From contig CAWFNW010000002.1 of NCBI GenBank assembly GCA_963817405.1, positions 372,001 to 436,000 of the forward strand: a DNA stretch of 64,000 nucleotides, in the 5' to 3' direction. Within the stretch, counting starts at the first letter, position 1. Every line of letters starts with the position of its first letter. Under the pieces are notes generated by a model. It had not been told where the DNA came from and ran no database searches. It saw only the letters and a program-made list of their open reading frames with translations. The stretch is from CAWFNW01 sp963817405 (lineage in GTDB: Bacteria; Actinomycetota; Coriobacteriia; Anaerosomatales; Anaerosomataceae). Of the stretch, positions 16,606 through 23,862 are shown one piece after another. Position numbers and translations under genes: made by a program.

Positions 16606-17094
16606 GTGAAGGGGACGGTCGTCTACGACAGCTACTACGGCAACACGAAGCAGGTGGCGGAGGCGATTGCTGACCAGCTCACGGCCGAGGGCCATGAGGC
16701 CGAGGTGCGGAGCATCCGCGAGCACTACCACAGCGAACCGAACGGGGACGTCATATTCTTGGGATCGCCGGTCCGGATGGGCTCGGTCACCGGCCGCGTG
16801 AAGCGGTTTGTGAAGAAGCTCGACGCGGACTTCTGGAGGAGCAGGCCACTCGTCGTGTTCACCACGACCCTGAGATTGCCCGACGACGCCAATGCCGAGA
16901 AGCGACAGTCGCAAGAGAAGTACGACTGGGGGGCTGGCCGCAAGCTCCGCGACCTCGCGAGAGAGCGGGGGCTGCCCGCCATCGAGGACTATCTGTGGGC
17001 TGAAGTCGCGGGCATGAAGGGCCCCCTCACCGAGGAGGCGCTCCCGAAGACGAAGCAGTTCACCCACGACGTCCTCCACTCCCTCACGAGCTGA
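16606..17094 (+). CDS. flavodoxin-domain protein
   Basis: The 162-residue flavodoxin-fold protein has the FMN phosphate loop near the N-terminus (VVYDSYYGNTKQVAEAI, equivalent to T/S-x-T/Y-G-N-T) and FLGSPVRMGSVTGRVKRFV at the second FMN loop. It is an electron carrier or FMN-dependent quinone or oxygen-sensing reductase; no partner is named by the sequence. The GTG at 16606 follows GGGAGG. It begins a run of redox genes on the plus strand (a flavodoxin-like fragment, FMN-binding protein, hemerythrin). Confidence 0.82.
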   Translation: MKGTVVYDSYYGNTKQVAEAIADQLTAEGHEAEVRSIREHYHSEPNGDVIFLGSPVRMGSVTGRVKRFVKKLDADFWRSRPLVVFTTTLRLPDDANAEKRQSQEKYDWGAGRKLRDLARERGLPAIEDYLWAEVAGMKGPLTEEALPKTKQFTHDVLHSLTS

Positions 17095-17104
17095 GGGGGG
17101 GACC

Positions 17105-17287
17105 GTGGTCGGGGAAGCCGAGGTCAAAAGGGTCACTATCCTGATGGATAGCCCGCATAAGGGCGGTGCCACCTACACCGCGTCGCGGAAGATGGCCGGG
17201 TCCGCACCGGCGAGTGATGCACGGGACTGGGGCGCCATCGAAACCTGGGCGGCCGGTCTGCCTACGCTCTTCGAACGCTCCGCTTAG
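17105..17287 (+). pseudogene. remnant of a flavodoxin/flavin reductase-like gene
   Basis: A 60-codon ORF from GTG 17105. Its first half (VKRVTILMDSPHKGGATYTASRK) looks like the N-terminal FMN loop of an NADPH-dependent FMN reductase or flavodoxin. Its last part (DWGAIETWAAGLPTLF) resembles the C-terminus of the exported flavodoxin at 26195 (DWDAIRAWAEQ). The whole middle is missing. It is most likely a deletion remnant, though translation of a small protein cannot be ruled out. Confidence 0.45.
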
Positions 17288-17310
17288 TCGATCGGAAGGA
17301 GTCGAGCACG

Positions 17311-17739
17311 ATGCCCAAGAACTCCGGCAAGAAGCGCGGCCCGCTCAGGCAGGTGCTCATGGGCTTCGCCGCCTTCCTTCTGGTCGTCGTCCTGGCGCTT
17401 GGCGGGGTGTTGTTAGCCACTGCGGCGCAGCGTCGAGAGGACCATGACCTTGTGACTGCCGATGTGGACTTCTCGAAGGTCCCCAACGGCGCGTACCGCG
17501 CCAGCTACGATGGCTGGAACAAGTTCAAGGTGCTTGTCACCGTCGCCGGCGGAAAGGTGACGGACATCGAGATCGCCGAGGACTCCGGCAACCCGGCAAC
17601 CGACGTCACCGACAAGATTGTCGAGCGCATCGTGAGTAGCCAGTCACTCGACCTGGACGCGGTGAGTGGCGCCACGGTCACAACGAACGGGCTCCTGAAG
17701 GCCGTGGAACGGGCGCTCGTGGAGCAGCGCACCGAGTAG
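17311..17739 (+). CDS. membrane-anchored FMN-binding domain protein (covalent flavinylation motif)
   Basis: The 142-residue protein has one N-terminal membrane helix (about 15-38) and an extracytoplasmic FMN_bind domain: VPNGAYRASYDGW, VTVAGGKVTDIEI, then LDAVSGATVTTNGLLKAV. The SGATVT segment matches the S/D-G-A-T-x-T motif in which ApbE attaches FMN to Thr, as in NqrC/RnfG. It is likely part of an extracytoplasmic flavin electron-transfer chain. No ApbE or partner reductase lies next to it, but flavodoxin and hemerythrin genes do. ATG 17311 has GGAAGGAG upstream. Confidence 0.88.
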   Translation: MPKNSGKKRGPLRQVLMGFAAFLLVVVLALGGVLLATAAQRREDHDLVTADVDFSKVPNGAYRASYDGWNKFKVLVTVAGGKVTDIEIAEDSGNPATDVTDKIVERIVSSQSLDLDAVSGATVTTNGLLKAVERALVEQRTE

Positions 17740-17785
17740 ACGGGCCAACGGGAGCGCTTGAGTCCTGGCGGAAGGGGTGGGCGTC

Positions 17786-18340
17786 GTGAAGGCAACCGCA
17801 GATCTGCGTTCCGAGCACGGGGGCGTCGCCCGGATGCTCGGCATCATGGACGTGATGGCAGCACGCGCCGGCCGCGGCGAGCGCGTCGACCTCGACGACC
17901 TGCAGCGGGTGATCGAGTTCCTCCACGTCTTCGTGGACAAGTGCCACCACACCAAAGAGGAACAGCTGCTCTTCCCAGCGATAAGGGCCGCCGGCATGAC
18001 GGCCGTTGAGCCCGCCGTCAGGTCTCTGCTCGCAGACCACATCCGGGGTCGGGAGTACGTCGCTCGGATCCAGGCGGCGCTCGTACGCCTTGCCGAGCGC
18101 GACGAGGCGGCGCTGGCCGACCTCGACGCCGCGATGACGGACTACACCGAGCTTCTGCGCGCGCACATCCACCGCGAGGAGGGCGACTGCTTCACGCCCG
18201 CGGACCGCGAGCTTCCGGCCGCCGTCCAAGATGAGCTCGAGGAGGGCTACGAGCGCATCGAACGCGAGGTGGTTGGAGGCGGCGTGCACGAGGCATTCCA
18301 TGCGCTGCTCGAGCGGCTCGGGGAGGCGTACCTTCCGTAG
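17786..18340 (+). CDS. hemerythrin-like (HHE) domain protein
   Basis: The 184-residue all-helical protein has the HHE diiron ligand pattern: DLRSEHGGV, EFLHVFVDKCHHTKEEQLLFPAI, LLADHIRGREYV and LLRAHIHREEGDCFTPAD. Such cytoplasmic proteins bind O2 or NO or store iron, and often protect anaerobes. The GTG at 17786 is 8 bases from GGAAGGGG; an upstream GTG at 17777 would overlap that site. It lies 46 bases after the FMN-binding gene, probably in the same transcript. Confidence 0.87.
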   Translation: MKATADLRSEHGGVARMLGIMDVMAARAGRGERVDLDDLQRVIEFLHVFVDKCHHTKEEQLLFPAIRAAGMTAVEPAVRSLLADHIRGREYVARIQAALVRLAERDEAALADLDAAMTDYTELLRAHIHREEGDCFTPADRELPAAVQDELEEGYERIEREVVGGGVHEAFHALLERLGEAYLP

Positions 18341-18396
18341 CAGTCGCTCTGGTATCGTGACGGCAGGCACGGGCAGGCTCTCTTGATGGGGGATCC

Positions 18397-18525
18397 ATGG
18401 GACTGCTGGAGATTCTGTTGTGGCTTTCCGCCTGGGCCGTCGGTGCGTTCGTCCTCTACTGGGTGATTCGAACCGCCGTTGCGGGCGCCATCCGAGACGC
18501 AGCTCGGAGGCCCCCAGGCGCCTAG
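18397..18525 (+). CDS. small single-helix membrane protein
   Basis: This 42-codon ORF (MGLLEILLWLSAWAVGAF … ARRPPGA) starts at an ATG preceded by GGGGG. It has one hydrophobic helix (about residues 3-24) and a basic C-terminal tail, which fits a small membrane peptide with N-out or N-in topology by the positive-inside rule. It is not a known family to me. It lies 56 bases after the hemerythrin gene and before a palindromic repeat copy. Confidence 0.5.
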   Translation: MGLLEILLWLSAWAVGAFVLYWVIRTAVAGAIRDAARRPPGA

Positions 18526-18613
18526 CACCGCGTGGGGTCCGCGACCGCCAGATCTCGGCCGAGGTCGGCCCCTGACCACACCATCGCAGAGTCCCGGGTG
18601 ACCCTTTCCCGGG

Positions 18614-18670
18614 CCCCTCGGAAAACGTATCAAATATGATAAGTTCCTAGACAGTTCCACAGAGGGTGCC
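18614..18670. repeat. palindromic 3'-end element, copy 4 (subtype with GTTCC right arm)
   Basis: GGAAAACGTATCAAATATGATAAG forms the left arm and core, ending AAGTTCCTAGAC instead of the GTTTCCAGAGGG of the main type. CAGAGGGTGCC follows 10 bases later. It lies between the small membrane ORF and the TetR promoter, both on the plus strand. Confidence 0.75.
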
Positions 18671-18717
18671 CCAGAGCTCCGCCTCGCAGCTCGGGGCAGC
18701 TCCCCTCAACAATTCTC

Positions 18718-18776
18718 AGGAAACTACTTGACAAGCGAGTTTCCACGGTGGAAACTGTACACACATTGAGTTTCCA
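18718..18776. promoter_or_regulatory. TetR autoregulatory promoter with two tandem operators
   Basis: Operator 1 is GGAAACT-N12-AGTTTCC (18719-18744); operator 2 is TGGAAACT-N12-AGTTTCCA (18749-18776), a perfect palindrome. A -35 box TTGACA (18728-18733) lies inside operator 1, and a 17-base spacer leads to GAAACT (18751-18756) as a weak -10 inside operator 2. A repressor here would block RNA polymerase directly. The same operator recurs at 19382-19409. Confidence 0.8.
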
Positions 18777-18798
18777 CCAGGCACAGCAGGAGGATTTC

Positions 18799-19338
18799 GT
18801 GAGCGTCACGCAGCAGCAGATCGCCGAGGTCTTCGAGCGCCGGCTCGGCGAAGTCGGCTATGACAAGACCACTCTGGATGACATCTCGCGTGAGATGAAG
18901 ATTTCCAAGAAGACGGTCTACGTGCACTTCGACAGCAAGCGTGAGATCTACGCCTACATCGTCGAGCGCATGGCGGCACGGGAGAAGATGCGTCTGGCTG
19001 CGTCGGTTGCCACCCTTCCGACATACGCTGCGCGAGTAGAGGCGGTCACGAGGATGGTGCTTCAGTCGGCACGGCAGCACATCGCCGAGACCGGTCAGGA
19101 GGAGTGGCTGCGGGAGTATGAGATTGCCGCCGACGCCTTTCTCAAGGCGAACGGGGACCTCATCCGCGAACTCGTCCAGGCGGGCATGGACGCCGGCGAG
19201 TTCACGCCGGGCGATGCGCAGCTTGTGGAGAAGATGATCGCCGCGATGATCGTGGAGTACCTGCTCAGCGTGAACGCGGACCCATCCTACGATCGCGACG
19301 CGGAACTGCTGGGGCGTGTTCTCCGGTTCGTCAGCTAG
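18799..19338 (+). CDS. TetR/AcrR-family transcriptional regulator
   Basis: The 179-residue protein has a TetR DNA-binding domain at its N-terminus (QQIAEVFERRLGEVGYDKTTLDDISREMKISKKTVYVHFDSKREIYAYIVE, helix-turn-helix at about 28-48) and a helical ligand-binding C-terminus. The GTG at 18799 is 6 bases after AGGAGG; an ATG at 18748 lies inside operator 2 and is rejected. Perfect operators at its own promoter and in front of the two membrane-protein genes at 19427 suggest it represses both. The ligand is unknown. Confidence 0.88.
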   Translation: MSVTQQQIAEVFERRLGEVGYDKTTLDDISREMKISKKTVYVHFDSKREIYAYIVERMAAREKMRLAASVATLPTYAARVEAVTRMVLQSARQHIAETGQEEWLREYEIAADAFLKANGDLIRELVQAGMDAGEFTPGDAQLVEKMIAAMIVEYLLSVNADPSYDRDAELLGRVLRFVS

Positions 19339-19345
19339 GTATCTC

Positions 19346-19369
19346 GAGGCCCACCACCGAGTGGGCCTC
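19346..19369 (+). terminator. hairpin terminator after the TetR gene
   Basis: GAGGCCCAC (19346-19354) and GTGGGCCTC (19361-19369) form a 9-bp stem with a 6-base loop, 7 bases after the TetR stop. A short pyrimidine run (TCTCTC) follows. It separates the regulator from the operator at 19382. Confidence 0.65.
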
Positions 19370-19381
19370 TCTCGGACCCTA

Positions 19382-19409
19382 TGGAAACTCAAGACAGAAT
19401 GAGTTTCCA
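19382..19409. promoter_or_regulatory. third TetR operator, upstream of the 19427 membrane operon
   Basis: TGGAAACT-N12-AGTTTCCA is a perfect 8-bp inverted repeat, identical in arms and spacing to operator 2 at 18749. It ends 17 bases before the ATG at 19427, so a bound repressor would cover the initiation region. No clear -35 is seen. Confidence 0.75.
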
Positions 19410-19426
19410 CGAAGAAGGAGGTAGTG

Positions 19427-19741
19427 ATGAACGACGGAACGACCACCCAGGCCACGGCCGCCTCGACGCTCATGGTGTCGGGGATCCTGTTCGGCGTCGC
19501 GACACTCGTGACGCTCGCGATGGGCTATGCGCTCGTCGCCGACCAGGCGCGCCTGGTCGAGGCTTGGGAATGGGTGCGCGGGTTGCCGCTCATGATCCAG
19601 ATCGGGATGTGGCTGCTCCTGCTGCCGTGGATGGCGGCGCTGTGGGTGTGGGCGCTCCCCCTGGCGCTTCCGGTGCGAGTGCTGCTCGTCGTCGCCATCC
19701 TGGCCTTCGCCGAGTACCTGCTCTTCCCGTGGAAGCGGTAG
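19427..19741 (+). CDS. small integral membrane protein under TetR control
   Basis: The 104-residue protein has three predicted helices (about 13-36, 52-72 and 74-97) and almost no soluble part. I do not recognise the family. The ATG at 19427 has AAGGAGG upstream. It is the first gene after the third TetR operator and is followed after 4 bases by a second small membrane protein, so the two are probably co-expressed and regulated by the TetR protein at 18799. Small TetR-controlled membrane pairs are often stress or efflux accessory proteins; that is inference only. Confidence 0.6.
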   Translation: MNDGTTTQATAASTLMVSGILFGVATLVTLAMGYALVADQARLVEAWEWVRGLPLMIQIGMWLLLLPWMAALWVWALPLALPVRVLLVVAILAFAEYLLFPWKR

Positions 19742-19745
19742 CGCC

Positions 19746-20093
19746 ATGCGCGACTCACAGATGCTCGCCCTGGTTCGCGCGGTCCACACCGCGGTCTACC
19801 TGGTGATGGTGGCGGCGATTGGCGCGCTCTTGTACGCCGGCGCCACCGGTTACACCGGTGTGGTGTTGTGGGTCTCACTCGGCCTCTTGGCCGCGGAGAC
19901 CATCGTCTTCGTCGGCAACCGGTTCACGTGTCCGCTGACAACGCTCGCCGTCCGCTACGGCGCCACGACCGGCCACGCCTTCGACACGTTCTTGCCTGAG
20001 CGTGCCACGCGCTACACCTTCCGGTTCTTCGGGTCGCTCATGGCGGCTGGACTGCTGATGCTCGCCGCTCGGCACGCTGGGATGATCGTCTGA
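19746..20093 (+). CDS. small integral membrane protein, second gene of TetR-controlled pair
   Basis: The 115-residue protein has about three helices (10-32, 35-55, 92-110) with a conserved-looking loop VGNRFTCPLTTLAVRYGATTGHAFDTFLP between helices 2 and 3; this loop resembles that of small 'transporter-like' DUF membrane proteins with an NRFTCPLT motif. It starts 4 bases after the previous stop. Its last 82 bases are overlapped by the convergent ORF at 20012. Function unknown. Confidence 0.6.
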   Translation: MRDSQMLALVRAVHTAVYLVMVAAIGALLYAGATGYTGVVLWVSLGLLAAETIVFVGNRFTCPLTTLAVRYGATTGHAFDTFLPERATRYTFRFFGSLMAAGLLMLAARHAGMIV

Positions 20094-20521
20094 GGGGCGT
20101 CGCGGCTTCGCCAGCGAACGTCCCGCGGCGAACGCTGGGACGCGTACGCCCGGCACGTGGCGTTCCAGTACTGCTTGGCATCCTCGTAGGACATCTCGAC
20201 GCCGGCTTCGGGGATGCTGACCTTCAGGTCAAACGCGTTCGGGAAAGTCTTCACGAGGCCGTAGTTCACGTTCTTCCAGCTGAACTGCATGACCACGTCG
20301 TAGTTGGCAGGTATCGGATCGCCCGGGTCGTGCCAAATGGGGTCGGGCGCCTCCCTGTCACCGATCAACTCGAACCACGTCCCGTCCGCATAGGCGATGA
20401 CGTACGCGGTCTTGAGGTCGAGACGGAACACCGGCAACTGCGGCCCCGCCGCAAACGCCGGGGCAACCAGCAGGCCCACGATGGCGACGGCAACCACAGC
20501 CGCAAGCAAGACTCTCTTCAT
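20012..20521 (-). CDS. secreted protein of unknown function, 3' end antisense to the neighbouring gene
   Basis: The ORF starts at ATG 20521 (GAGAGGAG upstream) with a clear signal peptide: MKRVLLAAVVAVAIVGLLVAP, cleavage near AFA-AG. The mature part (VFRLDLKTAYVIAYADGTWFELIGDREAPDPIW …) is globular up to about residue 125 (SYEDAKQYWNATCRAYA). The last 40-50 codons are Arg/Ser-rich and overlap the end of the plus-strand membrane protein by 82 bases, so they look like read-through of a gene that lost its original stop. The core is not a family I can name. Confidence 0.6.
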   Translation of the reverse strand: MKRVLLAAVVAVAIVGLLVAPAFAAGPQLPVFRLDLKTAYVIAYADGTWFELIGDREAPDPIWHDPGDPIPANYDVVMQFSWKNVNYGLVKTFPNAFDLKVSIPEAGVEMSYEDAKQYWNATCRAYASQRSPRDVRWRSRDAPQTIIPACRAASISSPAAMSDPKNRKV

Positions 20522-20969
20522 GTTCGGACTCCTCTCGGAACGTAGGACCAAGGTGGCCGCCGTTCGTACGACGGCGCGAACCTCTCGCTCCCCCATAGGC
20601 ACCCCCTCGCCACCCCGCGCCTCCGTGATGAACCCCAAGAAGCGCGAAGACCGACCCGTTGTGGGCCGGTCTCACCAGTAGCTACCCGCCGGACAGCGGT
20701 GGCCGTTCATGCATCCGGCAGCTCAACGCTTCCCGCTAACGCCTCGCTATTCCCCATCGAGCGCGCGCGTATGCACGTCCCGGAGACGCGTTTTCAAACG
20801 CCCGGTGCGGTCGTGCGCCGAGCCGACCGCAGGCCCCGCGCGTCTTCACAGGAAGCCTACAGCCGGACCGCCCTGCGTGGCACGCATGTTGCGCTCTATC
20901 CGATTGCACGGAGCGTAGATGCGCCCACTCGCGGGACCGGTTCCCGCGCGACAGAAGGAGTGATCGTTG
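20522..20969. other. intergenic region, divergent, no convincing gene
   Basis: This 448-base stretch lies between the minus-strand secreted protein and the plus-strand SHOCT protein. ORFs here have the composition of random GC-rich sequence. It holds a hairpin (AGACCGACCC at 20648-20657 with GGGCCGGTCT at 20663-20672, one mismatch), a short palindrome GCGTTT-TC-AAACGC (20788-20801), and CGCGGGA/TCCCGCG just upstream of the SHOCT gene. It presumably contains both divergent promoters, but none is clear. Confidence 0.5.
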
Positions 20970-21203
20970 ATGATGTGGCTGTTCTGGTTCCCGTTCTTCT
21001 TTGTGATCCCGCTTGGCATCTTCTGGCTGATTCGGGGCGGCCATCCCGGCGTTGGCTGCTACGGCATGCAGCATTCGACATCGATGCAGACGCCGCCTGC
21101 GCCTCCGGCCGGTCCTGATCCGGTCGCGATCGTTCGTCAGCGCCTCGCCAAGGGAGAAATCACCCCAGCCGAGTACGAAGAGATCCGTCGCGCACTGGGG
21201 TAG
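20970..21203 (+). CDS. SHOCT-domain small membrane protein
   Basis: The 77-residue protein has one N-terminal membrane helix (MMWLFWFPFFFVIPLGIFWLI), a Pro-rich linker, and a C-terminal SHOCT motif (DPVAIVRQRLAKGEITPAEYEEIRRALG). SHOCT motifs are short helical oligomerisation modules at the ends of membrane proteins. AAGGAG lies 10 bases upstream; the adjacent TTG 20967 and ATG 20973 are alternatives. It is a paralogue of the SHOCT protein at 23859. The fifth palindromic repeat follows its stop. Confidence 0.75.
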   Translation: MMWLFWFPFFFVIPLGIFWLIRGGHPGVGCYGMQHSTSMQTPPAPPAGPDPVAIVRQRLAKGEITPAEYEEIRRALG

Positions 21204-21269
21204 GAAACCTCCCTTAGCGAGTGGGTTTGAAGGCGCACGCCCAGGAACCCTGGGAGCCTTGCGCCGGGG

Positions 21270-21312
21270 CCCCTCTCGAAACTTATCAAATATGATAAGT
21301 TCCTTGACGGCC
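21270..21312. repeat. palindromic 3'-end element, copy 5 (GTTCC subtype)
   Basis: AACTTATCA (21280-21288) and TGATAAGTT (21293-21301) are perfect 9-bp inner arms around AATA; outer parts read CCCCTCTCG on the left and CCTTGACGG on the right, like copy 4. It lies between convergent SHOCT and rpiA genes. Confidence 0.8.
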
Positions 21313-21403
21313 GCAATCAGGGCACCCCGAAGCTCTGTGGCGCCCACGCAAGCGCGGCGTAGGTGCCACGAAGCTTCGGGCGACCGGTGTCACGCCGACC
21401 AGG

Positions 21404-22072
21404 TCAGGGTCGACGGATCGTGACCGTGCCGTCGGAGTGGCCGACGATGACGATGTTCGCTCGGCGGTGCGCGAAGATGCCGCACGCAACGACGCCGTCG
21501 ATGGCTTCCAGCCGGGACTCCATGATCGCCGGATCGTCGAGGTCGAGCCCTGAGACATCGACGAGGAGGTTGCCCGAGTCCGCTACATGTCCTTCGCGCA
21601 CGGTCGACAGCCCGCCCAGCGCCGTCACGGCGTCGTGGACGTCCGGCAGGTAATCAGCTTCAACCTCCAGGGGGACCGCCCACCGGTAGCCCAAATGCGG
21701 GACGACCTTCGCGTCATCCACGATGCAAATCCAGGTCTCGGACGCCTTCGCCACGCGCTTCTCGCGAGTGTGCGCTCCGCCGCCTCCCTTGATTGCTCGA
21801 CCGACCGGGTCGACCTCGTCGGCGCCGTCCACGTAGATCTCGATTGGTTCGGCCACGGCCTCAAGCGGCACAACGAGCACGTCGATATCGTGCAGCAGCG
21901 CATCCGTCGCGTGCGAAGTGGAAACCGCCGACGACGGGCGCACGCCCGACAGCCCCAGTTCCTCGATGAAGAGGGCCACCGTGCTGCCGGAGCCCACCCC
22001 CAAAACGCGTCCGGGGCGTACGAACTCCACCGCTGCTCGGGCAGCCGCTCGTTTGGCGCTGTCGTCGTGCAT
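21404..22072 (-). CDS. rpiA: ribose-5-phosphate isomerase A
   Basis: The 222-residue enzyme interconverts ribose-5-phosphate and ribulose-5-phosphate in the pentose phosphate pathway. Diagnostic segments are LGVGSGSTVALFIEEL, the active-site Asp in YVDGADEVDPVGRAIKGGGGAHTREK, and the late DSGNLLVDVSG. It follows a five-helix membrane protein gene in the same orientation by 28 bases. With the Zwf-Gnd fusion at 40285 it shows that the oxidative pentose phosphate route is encoded here. Convergent with the SHOCT gene across repeat copy 5. Confidence 0.92.
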   Translation of the reverse strand: MHDDSAKRAAARAAVEFVRPGRVLGVGSGSTVALFIEELGLSGVRPSSAVSTSHATDALLHDIDVLVVPLEAVAEPIEIYVDGADEVDPVGRAIKGGGGAHTREKRVAKASETWICIVDDAKVVPHLGYRWAVPLEVEADYLPDVHDAVTALGGLSTVREGHVADSGNLLVDVSGLDLDDPAIMESRLEAIDGVVACGIFAHRRANIVIVGHSDGTVTIRRP

Positions 22073-22100
22073 GACGGTCCTCCCCAGGATTCAGCCGACT

Positions 22101-22571
22101 TCAGCCGACACCCTTGCGCATCGCCGCCACCATGGAGCCCAGCAGAAGCACCGTGGTAGCGACCGTCACCAGCCAGAGCGGGCGGTTCACTCGGAACATG
22201 GGCACGCCCATGAGCAGGATTGCACCAAAGAAGAGCGCGAGGTAGGGCACCAGGATTTCGGGGCGCGCCGGGGAGCGGAACTCGATGGGGGAGAGGTAGT
22301 CGATGACAAGCTCAAGTGCCACGAACGCCAGGTAGACCGCCGGGCCGATCCACTGCCGCCAGTCTGCTCGGGCACGCACGAATCCGACCAGTGCCACCGC
22401 GGCCGGTACCGCGAGAGCGATGATTACGTAGCCCAGCCGGTGGTTGAGCTCCATGCTGCCGGTCCGGACTCTGGAGAGGAACCCGGCGGACTGGAGCACG
22501 TTCACGCCGTTGACCACGGCCCAGACCGTGAGCATCGCCCACCACGGCCCCTGGGTTGCCTGCGCCTGCAT
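22101..22571 (-). CDS. integral membrane protein, unknown function
   Basis: The 156-residue protein has four to five helices (about 9-28, 46-66, 76-96, 108-126, 131-149). I do not recognise the family. The ATG at 22571 has GGAGGAG upstream; the ORF from 22667 adds a non-membrane tail. It is the first gene of a two-gene minus-strand unit with rpiA, and diverges from the DUF2277 gene at 22706. Nothing links its function to RpiA beyond position. Confidence 0.7.
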   Translation of the reverse strand: MQAQATQGPWWAMLTVWAVVNGVNVLQSAGFLSRVRTGSMELNHRLGYVIIALAVPAAVALVGFVRARADWRQWIGPAVYLAFVALELVIDYLSPIEFRSPARPEILVPYLALFFGAILLMGVPMFRVNRPLWLVTVATTVLLLGSMVAAMRKGVG

Positions 22572-22705
22572 CGCGCTCCTCCGCTGCGATTCCGCCGAGT
22601 TGCTCGGCACCCGCGATGAGAGTGTCCCCGTCCTCCGCATCGTGTAAGCGGCTGCAAGGTCGGGCACACACGAAGCAGACGTTCCCCGCCAGCCGAGGAG
22701 TACCC

Positions 22706-22972
22706 ATGTGTCGCAACATCAAGCCGCTCTTCAACTTCGAGCCACCGGCGACCGATGACGAGGTCCGCTCGGCCGCGCTGCAGTACGTGAGGAAGATTAG
22801 CGGCTTCACCGAGCCGTCGACTGCGAACCGCGTCGCGTTCGATCACGCGGTCGACGAGGTCGCACGCACGTCGGCAGCGCTCCTGGGGTCGCTCGTGACG
22901 ACCGCGTCTCCCAAGAACCGCGAAGTCGAGGCGGCCAAGCGACATGCCCGAGCAGTGCAGCGGTTCGGGTAG
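22706..22972 (+). CDS. DUF2277 family protein
   Basis: The 88-residue cytoplasmic protein starts MCRNIKPLFNFEPPATDDEVRSAALQYVRKISGF and ends ARRHARAVQRF-like (AKRHARAVQRFG), the constant ends of DUF2277 proteins. The ATG at 22706 is preceded by GAGGAG. Members are small helical proteins of unknown role, often near base-excision or methyltransferase genes. Here it stands between a divergent membrane protein and a CDGSH protein. Confidence 0.85.
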   Translation: MCRNIKPLFNFEPPATDDEVRSAALQYVRKISGFTEPSTANRVAFDHAVDEVARTSAALLGSLVTTASPKNREVEAAKRHARAVQRFG

Positions 22973-23078
22973 CACGGCGCGCCGGTTGCCCGCGCCAGGT
23001 CTCCTCGGCGTGTAGCGAGATCGGTCGAATGGGCATAAGCCCCTCATGAGCGCCGGAGTGAAAGCGGAGGTCTGAACC

Positions 23079-23324
23079 ATGGCGAGATACGAGAATGATG
23101 AAGCCAAGAGCCACCCGCTGGTGACCGAGCTTGGCGTGGGCACGTACTACTGGTGTCAGTGCGGCAAGACGAAGACGGTGCCGTACTGCGACGGGTCGCA
23201 CGCAGGGTCGGGGGTGACGCCGCTCGCGTTCAAGATTGACGAGCCCGTGACCTCCGCAATCTGTAACTGCGGCCTCACCACGAATCCGCCGTACTGCTCG
23301 GGCGCTCACGTCGAGATCGAGTAG
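23079..23324 (+). CDS. CDGSH iron-sulfur domain protein (two-motif type)
   Basis: The 81-residue protein has two CDGSH-type [2Fe-2S] motifs: CQCGKTKTVPYCDGSH and CNCGLTTNPPYCSGAH. Each C-x-C-x2-[ST]-x3-P-x-C-[DS]-G-x-H gives three Cys and one His. Single-chain double-motif proteins are typical of bacteria and carry redox-active, often labile clusters. It is followed after 19 bases by a c-type cytochrome and a SHOCT protein, which suggests a small redox operon. ATG 23079; a weak ribosome site GGAGG is 13 bases upstream. Confidence 0.92.
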   Translation: MARYENDEAKSHPLVTELGVGTYYWCQCGKTKTVPYCDGSHAGSGVTPLAFKIDEPVTSAICNCGLTTNPPYCSGAHVEIE

Positions 23325-23343
23325 GGCGAAGGTGGGTACAGAC

Positions 23344-23862
23344 GTGCACATGGGCAGCCGTCGCATACTCGTGCTCGGTCTGGTGCTCGTGGCTCTCGGG
23401 GCCGTGGGGTTCGCGGCACTGTGGGCGCTCCCTTTGGGGACGCTCTCACCGGCCGGCCCGGACCGTTACAGCTCGGACGGGCAGCGAATCTACTACACCG
23501 GGCTGGATGAGAACGGTGATCCGATTCCCAGGAGCGTGGCGGGATCGCGCATGATGGGCGGCCGGATGATGCGCAACGCCGCATGCGTGGATTGCCACCG
23601 CGAGGACGGTCGCGGGGGGACCCTCGGCATGATGATGCGCGGCATCGAGGTCCCGGATATCCGCTACTCTGAGCTCACCTCCTCGCACTCTGAGGGGGAC
23701 AAGACCGAGCCAGGGTGGACGAGGGCTGACATCGCTCGAGCGATTCGCGATGGGGTGGAACCGGGCGGCCAGTCGCTTCGGGCGCCAATGCCCCGTTGGG
23801 ATATGACGGACGCGCAGGTACGTGACGTGATTGACTACCTTAAGGAGTTGGATTCGCCATGA
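23344..23862 (+). CDS. membrane-anchored monohaem c-type cytochrome
   Basis: The 172-residue protein has an N-terminal membrane anchor (ILVLGLVLVALGAVGFAALWA) and one haem-c motif, CVDCH, followed by a Met-rich segment (GTLGMMMRGIEV) and SLRAPMPRWDMTDAQVRDVIDYLKEL, a normal end of class I cytochrome c, with a likely Met axial ligand in APMPRW. The start is probably GTG 23344 (AAGGTGG upstream); ATG 23350 and GTG 23332 are possible. The stop overlaps the next ATG (ATGA). It should act outside the membrane with the CDGSH and SHOCT neighbours. Confidence 0.87.
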   Translation: MHMGSRRILVLGLVLVALGAVGFAALWALPLGTLSPAGPDRYSSDGQRIYYTGLDENGDPIPRSVAGSRMMGGRMMRNAACVDCHREDGRGGTLGMMMRGIEVPDIRYSELTSSHSEGDKTEPGWTRADIARAIRDGVEPGGQSLRAPMPRWDMTDAQVRDVIDYLKELDSP

